Made by a program: the position numbers and the translations under genes
Origin: Rhizohabitans arisaemae
GTDB taxonomy: Bacteria > Actinomycetota > Actinomycetes > Streptosporangiales > Streptosporangiaceae
Direction of reading: 5' to 3'
Length of the DNA: 64,000 nucleotides
Assembly: GCF_025996515.1 (NCBI RefSeq)
Contig: NZ_BLRH01000009.1
Span: forward strand, 1,054,001-1,118,000
Notes under the pieces: generated by a model
What the model saw: the letters and a program-made list of their open reading frames with translations, nothing else
Databases searched by the model: none
What the model was told of the DNA's origin: nothing
Shown here: positions 44,801 through 53,179 of the stretch, piece by piece
Layout: each line of letters opens with the position of its first letter
How positions within the stretch are numbered: position 1 is the first letter of the stretch

Positions 44801-45196
44801 TCAGTGGGCGAAGTTACCCCGGTAGTACTGGAACACCCAGCCGATGGTCGCCAGGATCGTCAAGGCGACACCGATCATGAAGAGCCACCAGCCGATGACG
44901 AACCCGAAGAACGTCAGCGCCGCCGCCAGGCCCACGAACAGCGGCCACCAGCTGTGCGGGCTGTAGAAGCCGATCTCCCCGGCTCCGTCGGCCACCTCGG
45001 CCTGCTTGTCGTCCTCCGGCTGGGGGCCGATCCGGGCCGCCGTGTACAGGAGGTAGTAGCCGATCATGAAGGCCAGACCGACCGTGATGCCGAGCGCGGT
45101 GGTCCCGGTCGGGTCCTTGGACCAGAACCAGTACACCAGGTCGACCGCGGCGAAGAACACGCCGCAGAGCAGGAACATCCATCCCTGGACCTTCAT
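44801..45196 (-). CDS. ctaF: Cytochrome c oxidase subunit IV (actinobacterial)
   Basis: Small membrane subunit required for assembly of actinobacterial aa3 oxidase. 131 residues with four helices: [64 protein letters not shown] and a last one ending [12 protein letters not shown], which is the typical CtaF C-terminus. The loop between helices 2 and 3 has [10 protein letters not shown], conserved in the family. Overlaps the ctaD stop by 4 bases and ends the ctaC-ctaD-ctaF unit. Confidence 0.94.
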   Translation of the reverse strand: MKVQGWMFLLCGVFFAAVDLVYWFWSKDPTGTTALGITVGLAFMIGYYLLYTAARIGPQPEDDKQAEVADGAGEIGFYSPHSWWPLFVGLAAALTFFGFVIGWWLFMIGVALTILATIGWVFQYYRGNFAH

Positions 45197-46881
45197 CGCT
45201 TGCCTCCCTCACCCGTCGCGATCTCACCCGAGGAGGAGGAGATCTGTGGATAGTGCAGGTCGAAGGCCGGGCGCACCGACCGGATCCGCGGCAGCGACTT
45301 GAAGTTGTGCCGCGGCGGCGGGCAGGAGGTCGCCCACTCCAGCGAGGCGCCGTACCCCCACGGGTCGTCCACGTTGACCCGAGGGGCCTTCTTGTGCGTC
45401 CGCCAGACGTTCCACAGGAACGGCAGCGTGGAGGCGCCGAGCAGGAAGGCGCCGACCGAGGAGACGAAGTTCAACTCGGTGAAGCCGTCCGTCGGCAGGT
45501 AGTCCGCGTAGCGCCGGGGGAACCCGATGACCCCCAGCCAGTGCTGGACCAGGAACGTCAGGTGGAAGCCGAAGAACAGCGTCCAGAAGTGCACCTTGCC
45601 CAGCCGCTCGTCGAGCATCTTCCCGGTCCACTTGGGCCACCAGAAGTAGAAGCCGGCGAACATCGCGAACACCACGGTGCCGAAGAGCACGTAGTGGAAG
45701 TGCGCCACGACGAAGTAGGAGTCGGTGACGTGGAAGTCCAGCGGCGGCGAGGCGAGGATGATGCCGGTCAGGCCACCGAAAAGGAAGGTGACCAGGAAGC
45801 CGATCGAATACAGCATCGGTGTCTCGAACGTGATGTGTCCTCGCCACATCGTGCCGACCCAGTTGAAGAACTTCACTCCGGTGGGCACGGCGATGAGGAA
45901 CGTCATGAACGAGAAGAACGGGAGTAACACCTGTCCCGTGGGGAACATGTGGTGCGCCCAGACCGCCATGGACAGGCCCGCGATGCCGATCGTCGCGCCC
46001 ACCAGGCCGATGTAGCCGAAGATGGGCTTGCGGCTGAAGACCGGCAGGACCTCGCTGACGATGCCGAAGAACGGCAGCGCGACGATGTACACCTCGGGAT
46101 GCCCGAAGAACCAGAACAGGTGCTGCCAGAGCATCGCACCGCCGGTCTCGGCGTCGAAGATGTGCGCGCCGAGCTTGCGGTCGGCCTCCAGCGCGAGCAG
46201 CGCCGCGGCGAGCACGGGGAAGGCCATCAGCACCAGCATGCTGGTGAGCAGGACGTTCCACGTGAAGATCGGCATGCGGAACATCGTCATGCCGGGCGCC
46301 CGCATGCAGATGATCGTGGTGATGAAGTTGACCGCGCCCAGGATGGTGCCGAGGCCGGAGAGCGCGAGACCCATGATCCACATGTCGCCGCCGATTCCGG
46401 GCGAGCTCACCTCGTTGGACAGGGGCGTGTACGCGAACCAGCCGAAGCTCGCGGCGCCGCCCGGCGTGAGGAACCCGCCGAGCGCGATGAGCGAGCCGAA
46501 CAGGAAGAGCCAGAAGCTCAGCATGTTCATCCGCGGGAACGCCACGTCCGGCGACCCGATCTGCAGCGGCATGATGGCGTTCGCGAACCCGGCGAAGAGC
46601 GGGGTGGCGAACATCAGGAGCATGACCGTGCCGTGCATGGTGAACAGCTGGTTGAACTGCTCGTTCGTGGTGAGCTGGAGGCCCGGCGCGGCGAGCTCGG
46701 CCCGCATCAGCAGCGCCATGACGCCGCCGATGAGGAAGAACCCGAACGAGGCGATCATGTAGAGGTTGCCGATGACCTTGTGGTCCGTGGACGACAACCA
46801 CGAGGCGATGATCTTACCCTTGCTCGTCGGCTTCCCGGCGGCCAGGACACCGGCGGTCGCCGGCTGCTGAATGGCGGTCAT
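45193..46881 (-). CDS. ctaD: Cytochrome c oxidase subunit I
   Basis: Catalytic subunit of aa3 oxidase, containing heme a, heme a3 and CuB, and pumping protons. 562 residues, twelve helices. Ligands and crosslinked residues: LFTMHGTVM (heme a), [10 protein letters not shown] (CuB His and crosslinked Tyr), [11 protein letters not shown] (two CuB His) and [11 protein letters not shown] (heme a3 / heme a His). The D-channel Asn/Asp region [11 protein letters not shown] is present. The C-terminal tail [27 protein letters not shown] is the actinobacterial extension. ATG overlaps the ctaC stop by 4 bases. Confidence 0.97.
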   Translation of the reverse strand: MTAIQQPATAGVLAAGKPTSKGKIIASWLSSTDHKVIGNLYMIASFGFFLIGGVMALLMRAELAAPGLQLTTNEQFNQLFTMHGTVMLLMFATPLFAGFANAIMPLQIGSPDVAFPRMNMLSFWLFLFGSLIALGGFLTPGGAASFGWFAYTPLSNEVSSPGIGGDMWIMGLALSGLGTILGAVNFITTIICMRAPGMTMFRMPIFTWNVLLTSMLVLMAFPVLAAALLALEADRKLGAHIFDAETGGAMLWQHLFWFFGHPEVYIVALPFFGIVSEVLPVFSRKPIFGYIGLVGATIGIAGLSMAVWAHHMFPTGQVLLPFFSFMTFLIAVPTGVKFFNWVGTMWRGHITFETPMLYSIGFLVTFLFGGLTGIILASPPLDFHVTDSYFVVAHFHYVLFGTVVFAMFAGFYFWWPKWTGKMLDERLGKVHFWTLFFGFHLTFLVQHWLGVIGFPRRYADYLPTDGFTELNFVSSVGAFLLGASTLPFLWNVWRTHKKAPRVNVDDPWGYGASLEWATSCPPPRHNFKSLPRIRSVRPAFDLHYPQISSSSGEIATGEGGKR

Positions 46882-47675
46882 GGCGTGCTCCCCGCCTGGC
46901 TCTGAGTCTGGATGTACTGCTCAAACTCCGCCTGCGGAACGAGCTTCACGGAGAAGAGCATTCGGCTGTGGTCGACGCCGCACAGCTCGGCGCAGCGGCC
47001 CACGTAGGTGCCCGGCTTGTTCAACGTGTCCACCTGGAACTTGTTGTGCACCCCGGGGATGACGTCCCGCTTGAACAGGAACGCCGGCACCCAGAACGAG
47101 TGGATGACGTCCGGCGAATGCAGGTCGAAATGCACCTTCTTGCTGACCGGGAGCACCAGCTGGGGGTCCTTGCCGGGAATGCCGCTGACCGTCACCTGCT
47201 TGCCCTGGTACTGGGTGGTGAAGCGCCAGCTCCACTGGAACCCCTCGACCTTGACCACGGCGTCCGGCGTCTTGGACAGCTCGTCCAGGTAGACCTCGTC
47301 ACGGGCGGTGAAGAAGAAGAACACCGACACCATGATGAGCGGGACCACCGTGTACAGGGTCTCGATCGGAAGGTTGTAGCGCACCTGGGGCGGGAGCTCG
47401 TCGTCGCCGCCGCCCTTGCGCTTCCGGTGGAAGACGCACGCCCAAATGATCAAGCCCCAGACGACCACGCCGACGGCGATCGCCGCCACCCAGGAGCCCT
47501 GCCACAGTGCGAGGACGGTGTCGCCCTGCTCGGTGACGTTCTCCGGCATGGCTCCCCGGAGCCACTCCTCACCACTACACGCCGTCGCGGACACCAGCAG
47601 CAACGCCAAGGCGGCGGCGCGTGGTACCTGGCGGCGTGCCAACGATCGCCGTGCTGCACGGCGGGTCGGACTCAC
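46878..47675 (-). CDS. ctaC: Cytochrome c oxidase subunit II
   Basis: Receives electrons through its dinuclear CuA centre. 265 residues. A lipoprotein signal ([12 protein letters not shown], lipobox Cys), two membrane helices (about 63-83 and 103-125) and a CuA domain with [28 protein letters not shown] and [14 protein letters not shown] (CuA Cys-x3-Cys, His, Met). I chose the GTG preceded by GGGGTAGG; an ATG 18 codons upstream (47729) has no ribosome-binding site. First gene of ctaC-ctaD-ctaF and divergent from the cysteine desulfurase. Confidence 0.96.
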   Translation of the reverse strand: MSPTRRAARRSLARRQVPRAAALALLLVSATACSGEEWLRGAMPENVTEQGDTVLALWQGSWVAAIAVGVVVWGLIIWACVFHRKRKGGGDDELPPQVRYNLPIETLYTVVPLIMVSVFFFFTARDEVYLDELSKTPDAVVKVEGFQWSWRFTTQYQGKQVTVSGIPGKDPQLVLPVSKKVHFDLHSPDVIHSFWVPAFLFKRDVIPGVHNKFQVDTLNKPGTYVGRCAELCGVDHSRMLFSVKLVPQAEFEQYIQTQSQAGSTP

Positions 47676-47883
47676 GGATCGCCTACCCCACAAATGAAGC
47701 CCAAGGGTCTCCCCCCGGGCGGTCGTCATGCTTTTTTCACTTCACGCTTATGCTGGGGGACACATTAGCGTGGACAGGCACCGGGTCCCCCGCCGCCCCC
47801 GCGAATGTCGTACCAACGTGATGAGTCCGGCGACGGCCGGGGGCGGACCCCGGCAAATCGGAAACCGGTGCGACGATGGACAT

Positions 47884-49017
47884 GTGGCGTATTTCGACGC
47901 AGCTTCCACCGAACCCATGCACCCCGCCGCGCGTGAGGCGCTGCTAACCGCGCTCGACGCCGGATGGGCCGACCCCGCCAGACTGTACGGCGCGGCGCGG
48001 CGCGCCCGGATGATGCTCGACGAGGCGCGTGCCGACGTGGCCGACGTCATCGGCGTGCGGCCCGACGAGGTCTGGTTCACCGGCTCCGGCACCCAGGCCG
48101 TCCACCTGGGCGTGCTCGGCGCGCTGCGGGGCCGGCGCCGGGCCGGGCACCGGCTGGTGGTCGGCGCGGTCGAGCATTCGAGCGTGCTGCAGGCCGGCGC
48201 GCTGCACGAACGCGAAGGCGGCACCGTCCAGGCCGTGGGCGTCGGCGAAACCGGCCGCGTCGACGCCGCCGAGTTCGCCTCCGCGCTCGAACCCGGGACC
48301 GCGCTCGCCTGCCTTCAGTCCGCCAACCACGAGGTCGGCACCGTGCAACCCGTCGAGGAGGCGGCCGCCGCCTGCCGCGCCGCCGGGGTTCCGCTCCTGG
48401 TCGACGCCGCCCAGTCCGTGGGCCGCGTTCCGCTGCCGTCCGGCTGGTCGCTGCTCACCGCGAGCGCCCACAAATGGGGAGGCCCGGCCGGTGTCGGGGT
48501 GCTCGCGATCCGCAAAGGCACCCGATGGCGCTCGCCCCTGCCCGAGGACGAGCGCGGCGGCGGGAGATCACCCGGGTTCGAGAACGTGCCGGCCGCCGTG
48601 GCCGCCGCCGCGGCGTTACGCGCGGTGAGCGCCGAGAGCGCCGCCGAGGCCGAGCGGCTCTTCCCGTTGATCGACATGATCCGCACCCGGATTCCCGCGC
48701 TGATTCCCGACGTCCAGGTGGTCGGAGAGCCCCGAGAACGTCTGCCCCACCTTGTAGCGTTCTCCTGTCTGTATGTTGAAGGAGAGGCCCTCCTCATCGA
48801 ACTGGATAAGGCAGGATTCGCGGTGTCTTCAGGAAGTTCGTGTACGGCGAGCACGCTTCGCCCGTCACATGTACTGGAGGCGATGGGCGTGATCACGCAC
48901 GGCAACATCCGGGTGTCGCTCTCCCGGGGTTCGACGGCACATGATGTGAGACGATTTCTCAACGTACTACCCGACGTCGTCGCAAGACTGCGCTCAGCCG
49001 AGGGGGTGACGGCGTGA
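47884..49017 (+). CDS. Cysteine desulfurase-like class V aminotransferase
   Basis: Pyridoxal-phosphate enzyme that should release sulfur from cysteine as a protein persulfide. 377 residues. DEVWFTGSGTQAVHLG (PLP phosphate), SANHEVGTVQPVEE, VDAAQSVGRVPLP (PLP Asp), TASAHKWGGPAGVG (Schiff-base Lys), and FAVSSGSSCTASTLRPSHVLEAMGV with the active-site Cys in the late loop. It is of the IscS/NifS kind but not beside isc genes. A TusA-like sulfur carrier is encoded 223 bases downstream. GTG start; the frame stays open to 47728 upstream but family alignment favours the start chosen. Confidence 0.9.
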   Translation: MAYFDAASTEPMHPAAREALLTALDAGWADPARLYGAARRARMMLDEARADVADVIGVRPDEVWFTGSGTQAVHLGVLGALRGRRRAGHRLVVGAVEHSSVLQAGALHEREGGTVQAVGVGETGRVDAAEFASALEPGTALACLQSANHEVGTVQPVEEAAAACRAAGVPLLVDAAQSVGRVPLPSGWSLLTASAHKWGGPAGVGVLAIRKGTRWRSPLPEDERGGGRSPGFENVPAAVAAAAALRAVSAESAAEAERLFPLIDMIRTRIPALIPDVQVVGEPRERLPHLVAFSCLYVEGEALLIELDKAGFAVSSGSSCTASTLRPSHVLEAMGVITHGNIRVSLSRGSTAHDVRRFLNVLPDVVARLRSAEGVTA

Positions 49018-49240
49018 CGACCCCACGACCGGCGGCGGGGCGGTCCCGGCGCCGCCCGTCCCACCGGCGAAACGACATCGGCGCGACCGGTGTCACCCCT
49101 GACCGCCGACCCGGCGGACAGGCCGCAGCACTCTCGACGGACTCGCCGCGACACCGCGAGCCCCGGCAGAGCCTTTCCGGAAGGGAGGGAGGGGCGAAAG
49201 CCCTCTGGTCCGCGCCAGGGCCGGTCGCCCCGGACTTCCG

Positions 49241-49492
49241 ATGAGCAACCAGGTCGCGGGGGACCCCGTCGCTCTCACCATCGACGCGCTGGGCAGGAAA
49301 TGCCCGATCCCCATCATCATGCTCGCCGAGCAGATCAACCAGGTCCCGCTCGGCGCCGTCATCGCGGTCCTCGCCGACGACCCGGCCGCCTACACCGACG
49401 TTCCGGCCTGGTGCCGGCTCAAATCACACAAACACGTCGGGACCGTGGAACTCCAGCAAGGCTGGGCCATCCACGTCCGGCGCAGCTACTAG
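49241..49492 (+). CDS. TusA/SirA-family sulfur carrier protein
   Basis: 83 residues with the family's single catalytic motif DALGRKCPIPIIMLAEQINQVPLG, where the Cys in CPxP takes a persulfide from a desulfurase. It then has the second CRLKSHKH element and VGTVELQQGWAIHVRR. It likely hands sulfur from the cysteine desulfurase upstream to tRNA or cofactor synthesis. The start ATG lacks a clear ribosome-binding site; a longer frame in another register overlaps but is not coding. It is co-oriented with the desulfurase, with 223 bases between that hold no other gene. Confidence 0.87.
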   Translation: MSNQVAGDPVALTIDALGRKCPIPIIMLAEQINQVPLGAVIAVLADDPAAYTDVPAWCRLKSHKHVGTVELQQGWAIHVRRSY

Positions 49493-49559
49493 CGAGAGCC
49501 GCCCCGGCCGTGACCGGTTCCAGTCACGGCCGACGGCCGGTACCCGTGCGCGCCCGGGA

Positions 49560-50546
49560 CTACGGGTGGTGGCACCGGATATGCCGGGCCACCTCGGAAC
49601 CCGCGTCCGCGCCGTACGCCGCGGCGAACCTGGTGGTGAAGTCCTCCTGGCTGAGGCGGTACTCCTGCGGGCCGACGCTCTCCAGCGCGTAGGTCGCCAT
49701 CAGCGCGCCCACCTGACCGCAGCGCTCCAGGGACAGCCCCCACGCCAGCGCCGAGACGAATCCCGAGCGGAAGGCGTCGCCCACTCCCGTGGGGTCGACC
49801 TTGCCGCGTTCGGGTGCGGGCTGGATGTGGATCGACGGTTCGCCCTCGCGGTCGATGCGGGCGCCCTTCGGGCCGAGGGTGGTGACGCGGACGCCCACCC
49901 GGGACAGCACCTCCTCGTCGGACCAGCCCGTCTTCTGCTCGACCAGCGCCTTCTCGTAGTCGTTGGTGAACAGGTAGGCCGCCCCGTCCACGAGCCGCCG
50001 CACCTCGGGGCCCTCCATCCGGGCCAGCTGCTGGGAGGGGTCGGCCAGGAACGGGATGCCCCGGGTCCGGCATTCGTCGGTGTGCCGGACCATGGCGTCC
50101 GGATCGTTGGGGCTGATCACCACCAGGTCCAGACCGCCGGACCGCGCGGCGATCGGGCCAAGCTCGATCTCCCTCGCCTCCGCCATCGCCCCCGTGTAGA
50201 ACGACGCGATCTGGTTGTGGTCCTGATCGGTCGTGCACAGGAACCGGGCCGTGTGGTGGTGCTCGGAGACGCGCACCGAGCCGCAGTCGACACCGTGCCG
50301 TTCCAGCCAGGAGCGGTAGTCCTCGAAGTCGTGGCCGACGGCGCCGACCAGGATCGGGGTGATGCCGAGACATCCCATGCCGAAGCTGATGTTGGCGGCG
50401 ATGCCCCCGCGACGGATCTGGAGATCGTCGACGAGAAAGGACAGCGACACGCGGTCCAGGTGTTCGGCGATCAACTGGTCACCGAAGCGGCCTGGGAAGG
50501 TCATGAGCTGATCAGTCGCGATGGATCCGGTTACGGCGATGCGCAC
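49560..50546 (-). CDS. adoK: Adenosine kinase (PfkB family)
   Basis: Phosphorylates adenosine to AMP in purine salvage. 328 residues of the ribokinase/PfkB fold. It closely follows the actinobacterial AdoK pattern: MRIAVTGSIATDQLMTFPGRF start, SLSFLVDDLQIRRGGIAANISFG, ADPSQQLARMEGPEVRRLVDGAAYLFTNDYE, LGPKGARI and the catalytic DPTGVGDAFRSGF anion hole with Asp base. This enzyme class differs from eukaryotic adenosine kinase. It lies 186 bases downstream of erpA, behind its terminator, so it has its own promoter. Confidence 0.93.
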   Translation of the reverse strand: MRIAVTGSIATDQLMTFPGRFGDQLIAEHLDRVSLSFLVDDLQIRRGGIAANISFGMGCLGITPILVGAVGHDFEDYRSWLERHGVDCGSVRVSEHHHTARFLCTTDQDHNQIASFYTGAMAEAREIELGPIAARSGGLDLVVISPNDPDAMVRHTDECRTRGIPFLADPSQQLARMEGPEVRRLVDGAAYLFTNDYEKALVEQKTGWSDEEVLSRVGVRVTTLGPKGARIDREGEPSIHIQPAPERGKVDPTGVGDAFRSGFVSALAWGLSLERCGQVGALMATYALESVGPQEYRLSQEDFTTRFAAAYGADAGSEVARHIRCHHP

Positions 50547-50652
50547 GGGGTCGTTCTCCTCGTCTCAGAGGCGAATTCTCAGGGGGCACGAAGGCCAAAG
50601 CCCGCCAAGCTTACTTGTGCCCCGTCGATGCGGCGGCATCACGCAAACGAAA

Positions 50653-50678
50653 ACCCCGTCTCCACAAGGAGACGGGGT
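50653..50678 (-). terminator. Rho-independent terminator after erpA
   Basis: ACCCCGTCTCC and GGAGACGGGGT form a perfect 11-base stem with a 4-base loop. Read leftward it is followed by TTTCGTTTGCG. It lies 54 bases past the erpA stop and before adoK, one of the clearest intrinsic terminators in the window. Confidence 0.9.
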
Positions 50679-50731
50679 CCGGTGAAACCCGGCTGGAGCC
50701 CTCGCTTCCCGTCCGGGAAGTGTGGGGTGTC

Positions 50732-51082
50732 CTAGTTGAACGAGTCTCCGCAGGCGCACGACCCGGTGGCGTTCGGGTTGTCGATCGTGAAGCCCGACTT
50801 CTCAATGGTGTCGACGAAGTCGACGCTCGCCCCGATGAGGTACGGCGCGCTCATCCGGTCGGTGACGACCTCGACGTCGCCGAACCGGGCGACCACGTCA
50901 CCGTCCATCTTCCGGTCGTCGAAGAACAGCTGGTAGCGCAGGCCCGAACAGCCACCCGGCTGCACGGCCACGCGAAGCTGCAGGTTTTCCTCACCCTGCT
51001 GCTCCAGCAGGCTCTTCACCTTCGCCGCCGCCGCGTCGGTCAGGGTGATCCCCTGCTGCGTGGCCTCGCTCTGAACCGTCAT
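50732..51082 (-). CDS. erpA: Iron-sulfur cluster insertion protein (ErpA/HesB type)
   Basis: A-type carrier that delivers Fe-S clusters to target enzymes. 116 residues with the three conserved Cys: GGCSGLRYQLFFDD and the C-terminal SCACGDSF. The core ITLTDAAAAKVKSLLEQQGEENLQLRVAV and the SAPYLIGASVDFVDTIEKSGFTIDNPNATGSC segment match the family. It is encoded near NadA and the Rieske protein, both Fe-S enzymes. A terminator hairpin follows directly. ATG start. In other actinobacteria it is also next to nadA, but transcribed away from it, as here. Confidence 0.96.
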   Translation of the reverse strand: MTVQSEATQQGITLTDAAAAKVKSLLEQQGEENLQLRVAVQPGGCSGLRYQLFFDDRKMDGDVVARFGDVEVVTDRMSAPYLIGASVDFVDTIEKSGFTIDNPNATGSCACGDSFN

Positions 51083-51200
51083 GTGCGCATCCCCTGCGTT
51101 TGATTCCAGTCCTGTCTACACGGTACCAACCAGCACCGCGCCCTGGACATTCCGCGGTGCCTTCCGAGCTTCCGGCCAAGCCGGCCCCGACCCGAATCGC

Positions 51201-51250
51201 GTGATCGTCGTGGCGTGCACCCCATGAGGCCCACACACCACAACGATCAC
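51201..51250. repeat. Palindromic repeat, copy 1
   Basis: Arms GTGATCGTCGTGGCGTGCA (51201-51219) and CACACACCACAACGATCAC (51232-51250) are inverted copies with three mismatches, all C in the left arm where T is expected. Loop of 12 bases. Same family as copies 2-4. Confidence 0.8.
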
Positions 51251-51450
51251 CGGCGACGGGGACCGGCCTGGAGCGGCTTCCCGCCACGGACGTCGTACGG
51301 CCTCAAGGCGTGCGGTGACATCGTGGGCCGCGGTCGAGCGCGAGCGTACCCCGTAACAGAACCAGAACGCGTGAACCGCCTCCGGCGAGGTGAGGTCAGA
51401 CCCGTCGCGAAGCAAGGCAAACAATGCGGCCACAGCCCGGCACCGCCCAC

Positions 51451-51502
51451 GTGATCGTCACGCTATCCGCACCCTCCCGGGCACACACACCACAACGATC
51501 AC
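51451..51502. repeat. Palindromic repeat, copy 2
   Basis: The right arm CACACACCACAACGATCAC is intact (51484-51502). The left arm keeps only the outer GTGATCGT. Bases 51461-51502 are identical over 42 bases to copy 3, showing a recent duplication. Confidence 0.8.
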
Positions 51503-51574
51503 CAAAACAACCCGGCCACAGGACTTCCGAACACTCCCAAGCCAGACCCGGCCCAGCCCCGCACACGGCCTTAG

Positions 51575-51626
51575 GTGATCACCGCGCTATCCGCACCCTC
51601 CCGGGCACACACACCACAACGATCAC
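51575..51626. repeat. Palindromic repeat, copy 3
   Basis: Same 42-base block as copy 2 (51585-51626) ending in CACACACCACAACGATCAC; only GTGATC remains of the outer left arm. Lies 144 bases before the nadA start. Confidence 0.8.
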
Positions 51627-51678
51627 GAGAATCGGTGTGTGAGCTGTACCGGACTTTGAAGCAAGCCCTCTAGAGCTT

Positions 51679-51705
51679 GGGGTGGGTTTACTCGGGTTTG
51701 GGGGG
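51679..51705 (+). promoter_or_regulatory. Possible G-quadruplex upstream of nadA
   Basis: Four G runs (GGGG, GGG, GGG, GGGGGG) are separated by loops of 1, 7 and 3 bases on the plus strand, about 65 bases before the nadA start. It meets the standard G-quadruplex pattern. Whether it forms or affects nadA is unknown. Confidence 0.35.
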
Positions 51706-51769
51706 TGGTGAGGGGTCTCTCGGAGGATGTGGCATGATTAGTGTCACTTCGACGAAAAGGGGTGGGTCC

Positions 51770-52909
51770 GTGACCACCACAATGGGGCTTCCGCTCTTCG
51801 TGCTCGGCAAGGGCGCCGACCCGCACAGCGAGCGGGGTGTCGACTGTCCCGGTGAGCTGCCGCCCGCGTCCGATCCGGAGCTGGTGGCCCGGGCGGAGCG
51901 GGCCAAGGCCGCGCTCGGGGACCGGCTGTTCGTCCTCGGACACCACTACCAGCGGGACGAGGTCATCGCCTTCGCCGACGTGACCGGGGACTCGTTCAAG
52001 CTCGCCCGGGAGGCGGCGGCCCGTCCGGGCGCCGACTACATCGTCTTCTGCGGCGTGCACTTCATGGCCGAGTCCGCGGACATCCTCACCGGGGACCACC
52101 AGGCGGTGGTCCTCCCCGATCTGGCCGCCGGGTGCTCGATGGCGGACATGGCGACGTTCGACCAGGTCGAGGAGTGCTGGGAGGCCCTGGAGGACGCGGG
52201 GGTGGCCGATCGGGTCGTGCCGATCACCTACATGAACTCGTCCGCGGACATCAAGGCGTTCTGCGGCCGGCACGGCGGGGCCGTCTGCACGAGCTCCAAC
52301 GCCAAGCGGGTCCTCGAATGGGCATTCGAGCGTGGGGACAAGGTCCTCTTCCTCCCCGACCAGCATCTGGGGCGGAACACCGCGGTCCGGGACCTGGGCA
52401 TGTCCCTGGAGGACTGCGTCCTGTACAGCCCCCACCATCCGAGCACCAAGGGCGTCGCGGACGCGAAGATGATCCTCTGGAAGGGCCACTGCTCGGTGCA
52501 CGGCCGGTTCACCCGGGAGTGTGTGGACGACGTGCGCCGGCGGATCCCGGGGGTCCAGGTGCTCGTGCACCCCGAGTGCCGCCACGAGGTGGTGACCGCC
52601 TCCGACCTCGTCGGGTCGACCGAGTTCATCATCCGCACGCTGGAGGAGGCCCCGGCCGGCTCGTCCTGGGCGATCGGCACCGAGCTGAATCTGGTGCAGC
52701 GCCTCGCCCGAGCCCACCCCGACAAGTCCGTGACCTTCCTCGACAAGTCGGTCTGCTACTGCTCCACCATGAACCGGATCGACCTCCCGCACCTGGTCTG
52801 GGCGCTGGAGTCGCTCGTCGAGGGCAAGATCGTCAATCAGATCACCGTGGACGCGGAGACCGCCCACTGGGCCCGCGTGGCGCTGGACCGGATGCTCTCC
52901 ATCCCCTGA
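51770..52909 (+). CDS. nadA: Quinolinate synthase
   Basis: Condenses iminoaspartate (from NadB) with dihydroxyacetone phosphate to quinolinate for NAD. It uses an oxygen-sensitive [4Fe-4S] cluster, which links it to the nearby erpA. 379 residues. FVLGHHYQRDEVIAFADVTGDSF, FCGVHFMAESADIL, TYMNSSADIKAFCGRHGGAVCTSSNA, FLPDQHLGRNTA, VLVHPECRHEVV and KSVCYCSTMNRI give all three cluster Cys (CGRH, ECRH and the last pair) and substrate residues. GTG start has an AAAAGGGG site; the longer upstream frame is not supported. nadB and nadC are not adjacent. Confidence 0.95.
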   Translation: MTTTMGLPLFVLGKGADPHSERGVDCPGELPPASDPELVARAERAKAALGDRLFVLGHHYQRDEVIAFADVTGDSFKLAREAAARPGADYIVFCGVHFMAESADILTGDHQAVVLPDLAAGCSMADMATFDQVEECWEALEDAGVADRVVPITYMNSSADIKAFCGRHGGAVCTSSNAKRVLEWAFERGDKVLFLPDQHLGRNTAVRDLGMSLEDCVLYSPHHPSTKGVADAKMILWKGHCSVHGRFTRECVDDVRRRIPGVQVLVHPECRHEVVTASDLVGSTEFIIRTLEEAPAGSSWAIGTELNLVQRLARAHPDKSVTFLDKSVCYCSTMNRIDLPHLVWALESLVEGKIVNQITVDAETAHWARVALDRMLSIP

Positions 52910-52921
52910 TCGCCTAGGCGA

Positions 52922-52947
52922 CGCGGATGCTGTACGGGAGCATCGCG
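52922..52947 (+). terminator. Hairpin after nadA
   Basis: CGCGGATGCT and AGCATCGCG form a stem with one bulged base around a 7-base loop, 13 bases after the nadA stop. No T run follows, as often in GC-rich genomes. A perfect palindrome TCGCCTAGGCGA just before it overlaps the stop region. Confidence 0.5.
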
Positions 52948-53074
52948 CGGCACGCCCAGCCGGACGCCTCCACAGGACCACGCGGGTGCCGTACGGGAAC
53001 ACCGGCCGAGCCCGGAGACGGCTCGGGATATGCCGTGGGCGCAGGACAACCGGGCCGACGGTGACCCGAACCAC

Positions 53075-53126
53075 ATGATCGTTGTGGTGTGTACGCCCAG
53101 CCGGACGCACACACCACAACGATCAC
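53075..53126. repeat. Palindromic repeat, copy 4
   Basis: The best-preserved copy: TGATCGTTGTGGTGTGT (53076-53092) and ACACACCACAACGATCA (53109-53125) pair perfectly over 17 bases around a 16-base loop. The loop segment ACGCCCAGCCGGACGC also occurs separately at 52952-52967, just after nadA. It lies 166 bases past nadA, so the family brackets that gene. Confidence 0.85.
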
Positions 53127-53179
53127 GGAGGCAGGGCCTCCCACCTCCGTGCCAGGAACCACGGCACGTCGGAACGAGG

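Larger units (their letters stand above)
51083..51769. other. Repeat-rich intergenic region before nadA
   Basis: About 690 bases between divergent erpA and nadA without a credible gene. It contains three copies of the palindromic repeat (listed separately), the last two sharing an identical 42-base segment, then a G-rich run (51679-51705) and the nadA promoter region. The frames that cross it are artefacts of the repeats: on the minus strand they encode the same short peptide again and again. Confidence 0.7.

Noticed and set aside
45224-46801. Out-of-frame same-strand frame inside ctaD
   Set aside because: Arg/His-rich nonsense in a different register; ctaD itself has all heme and copper ligands.
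52910-52921. TCGCCTAGGCGA palindrome after nadA as an operator
   Set aside because: It touches the stop codon and is followed by the terminator hairpin, so it is most likely part of the 3' end structure.
51623-53119. Long minus-strand frame across nadA and the repeats
   Set aside because: It reads antisense to nadA and through the palindromic repeats, giving repeated R-T-H-H-N-D-H peptides; nadA's cluster-ligand motifs prove the other strand codes.
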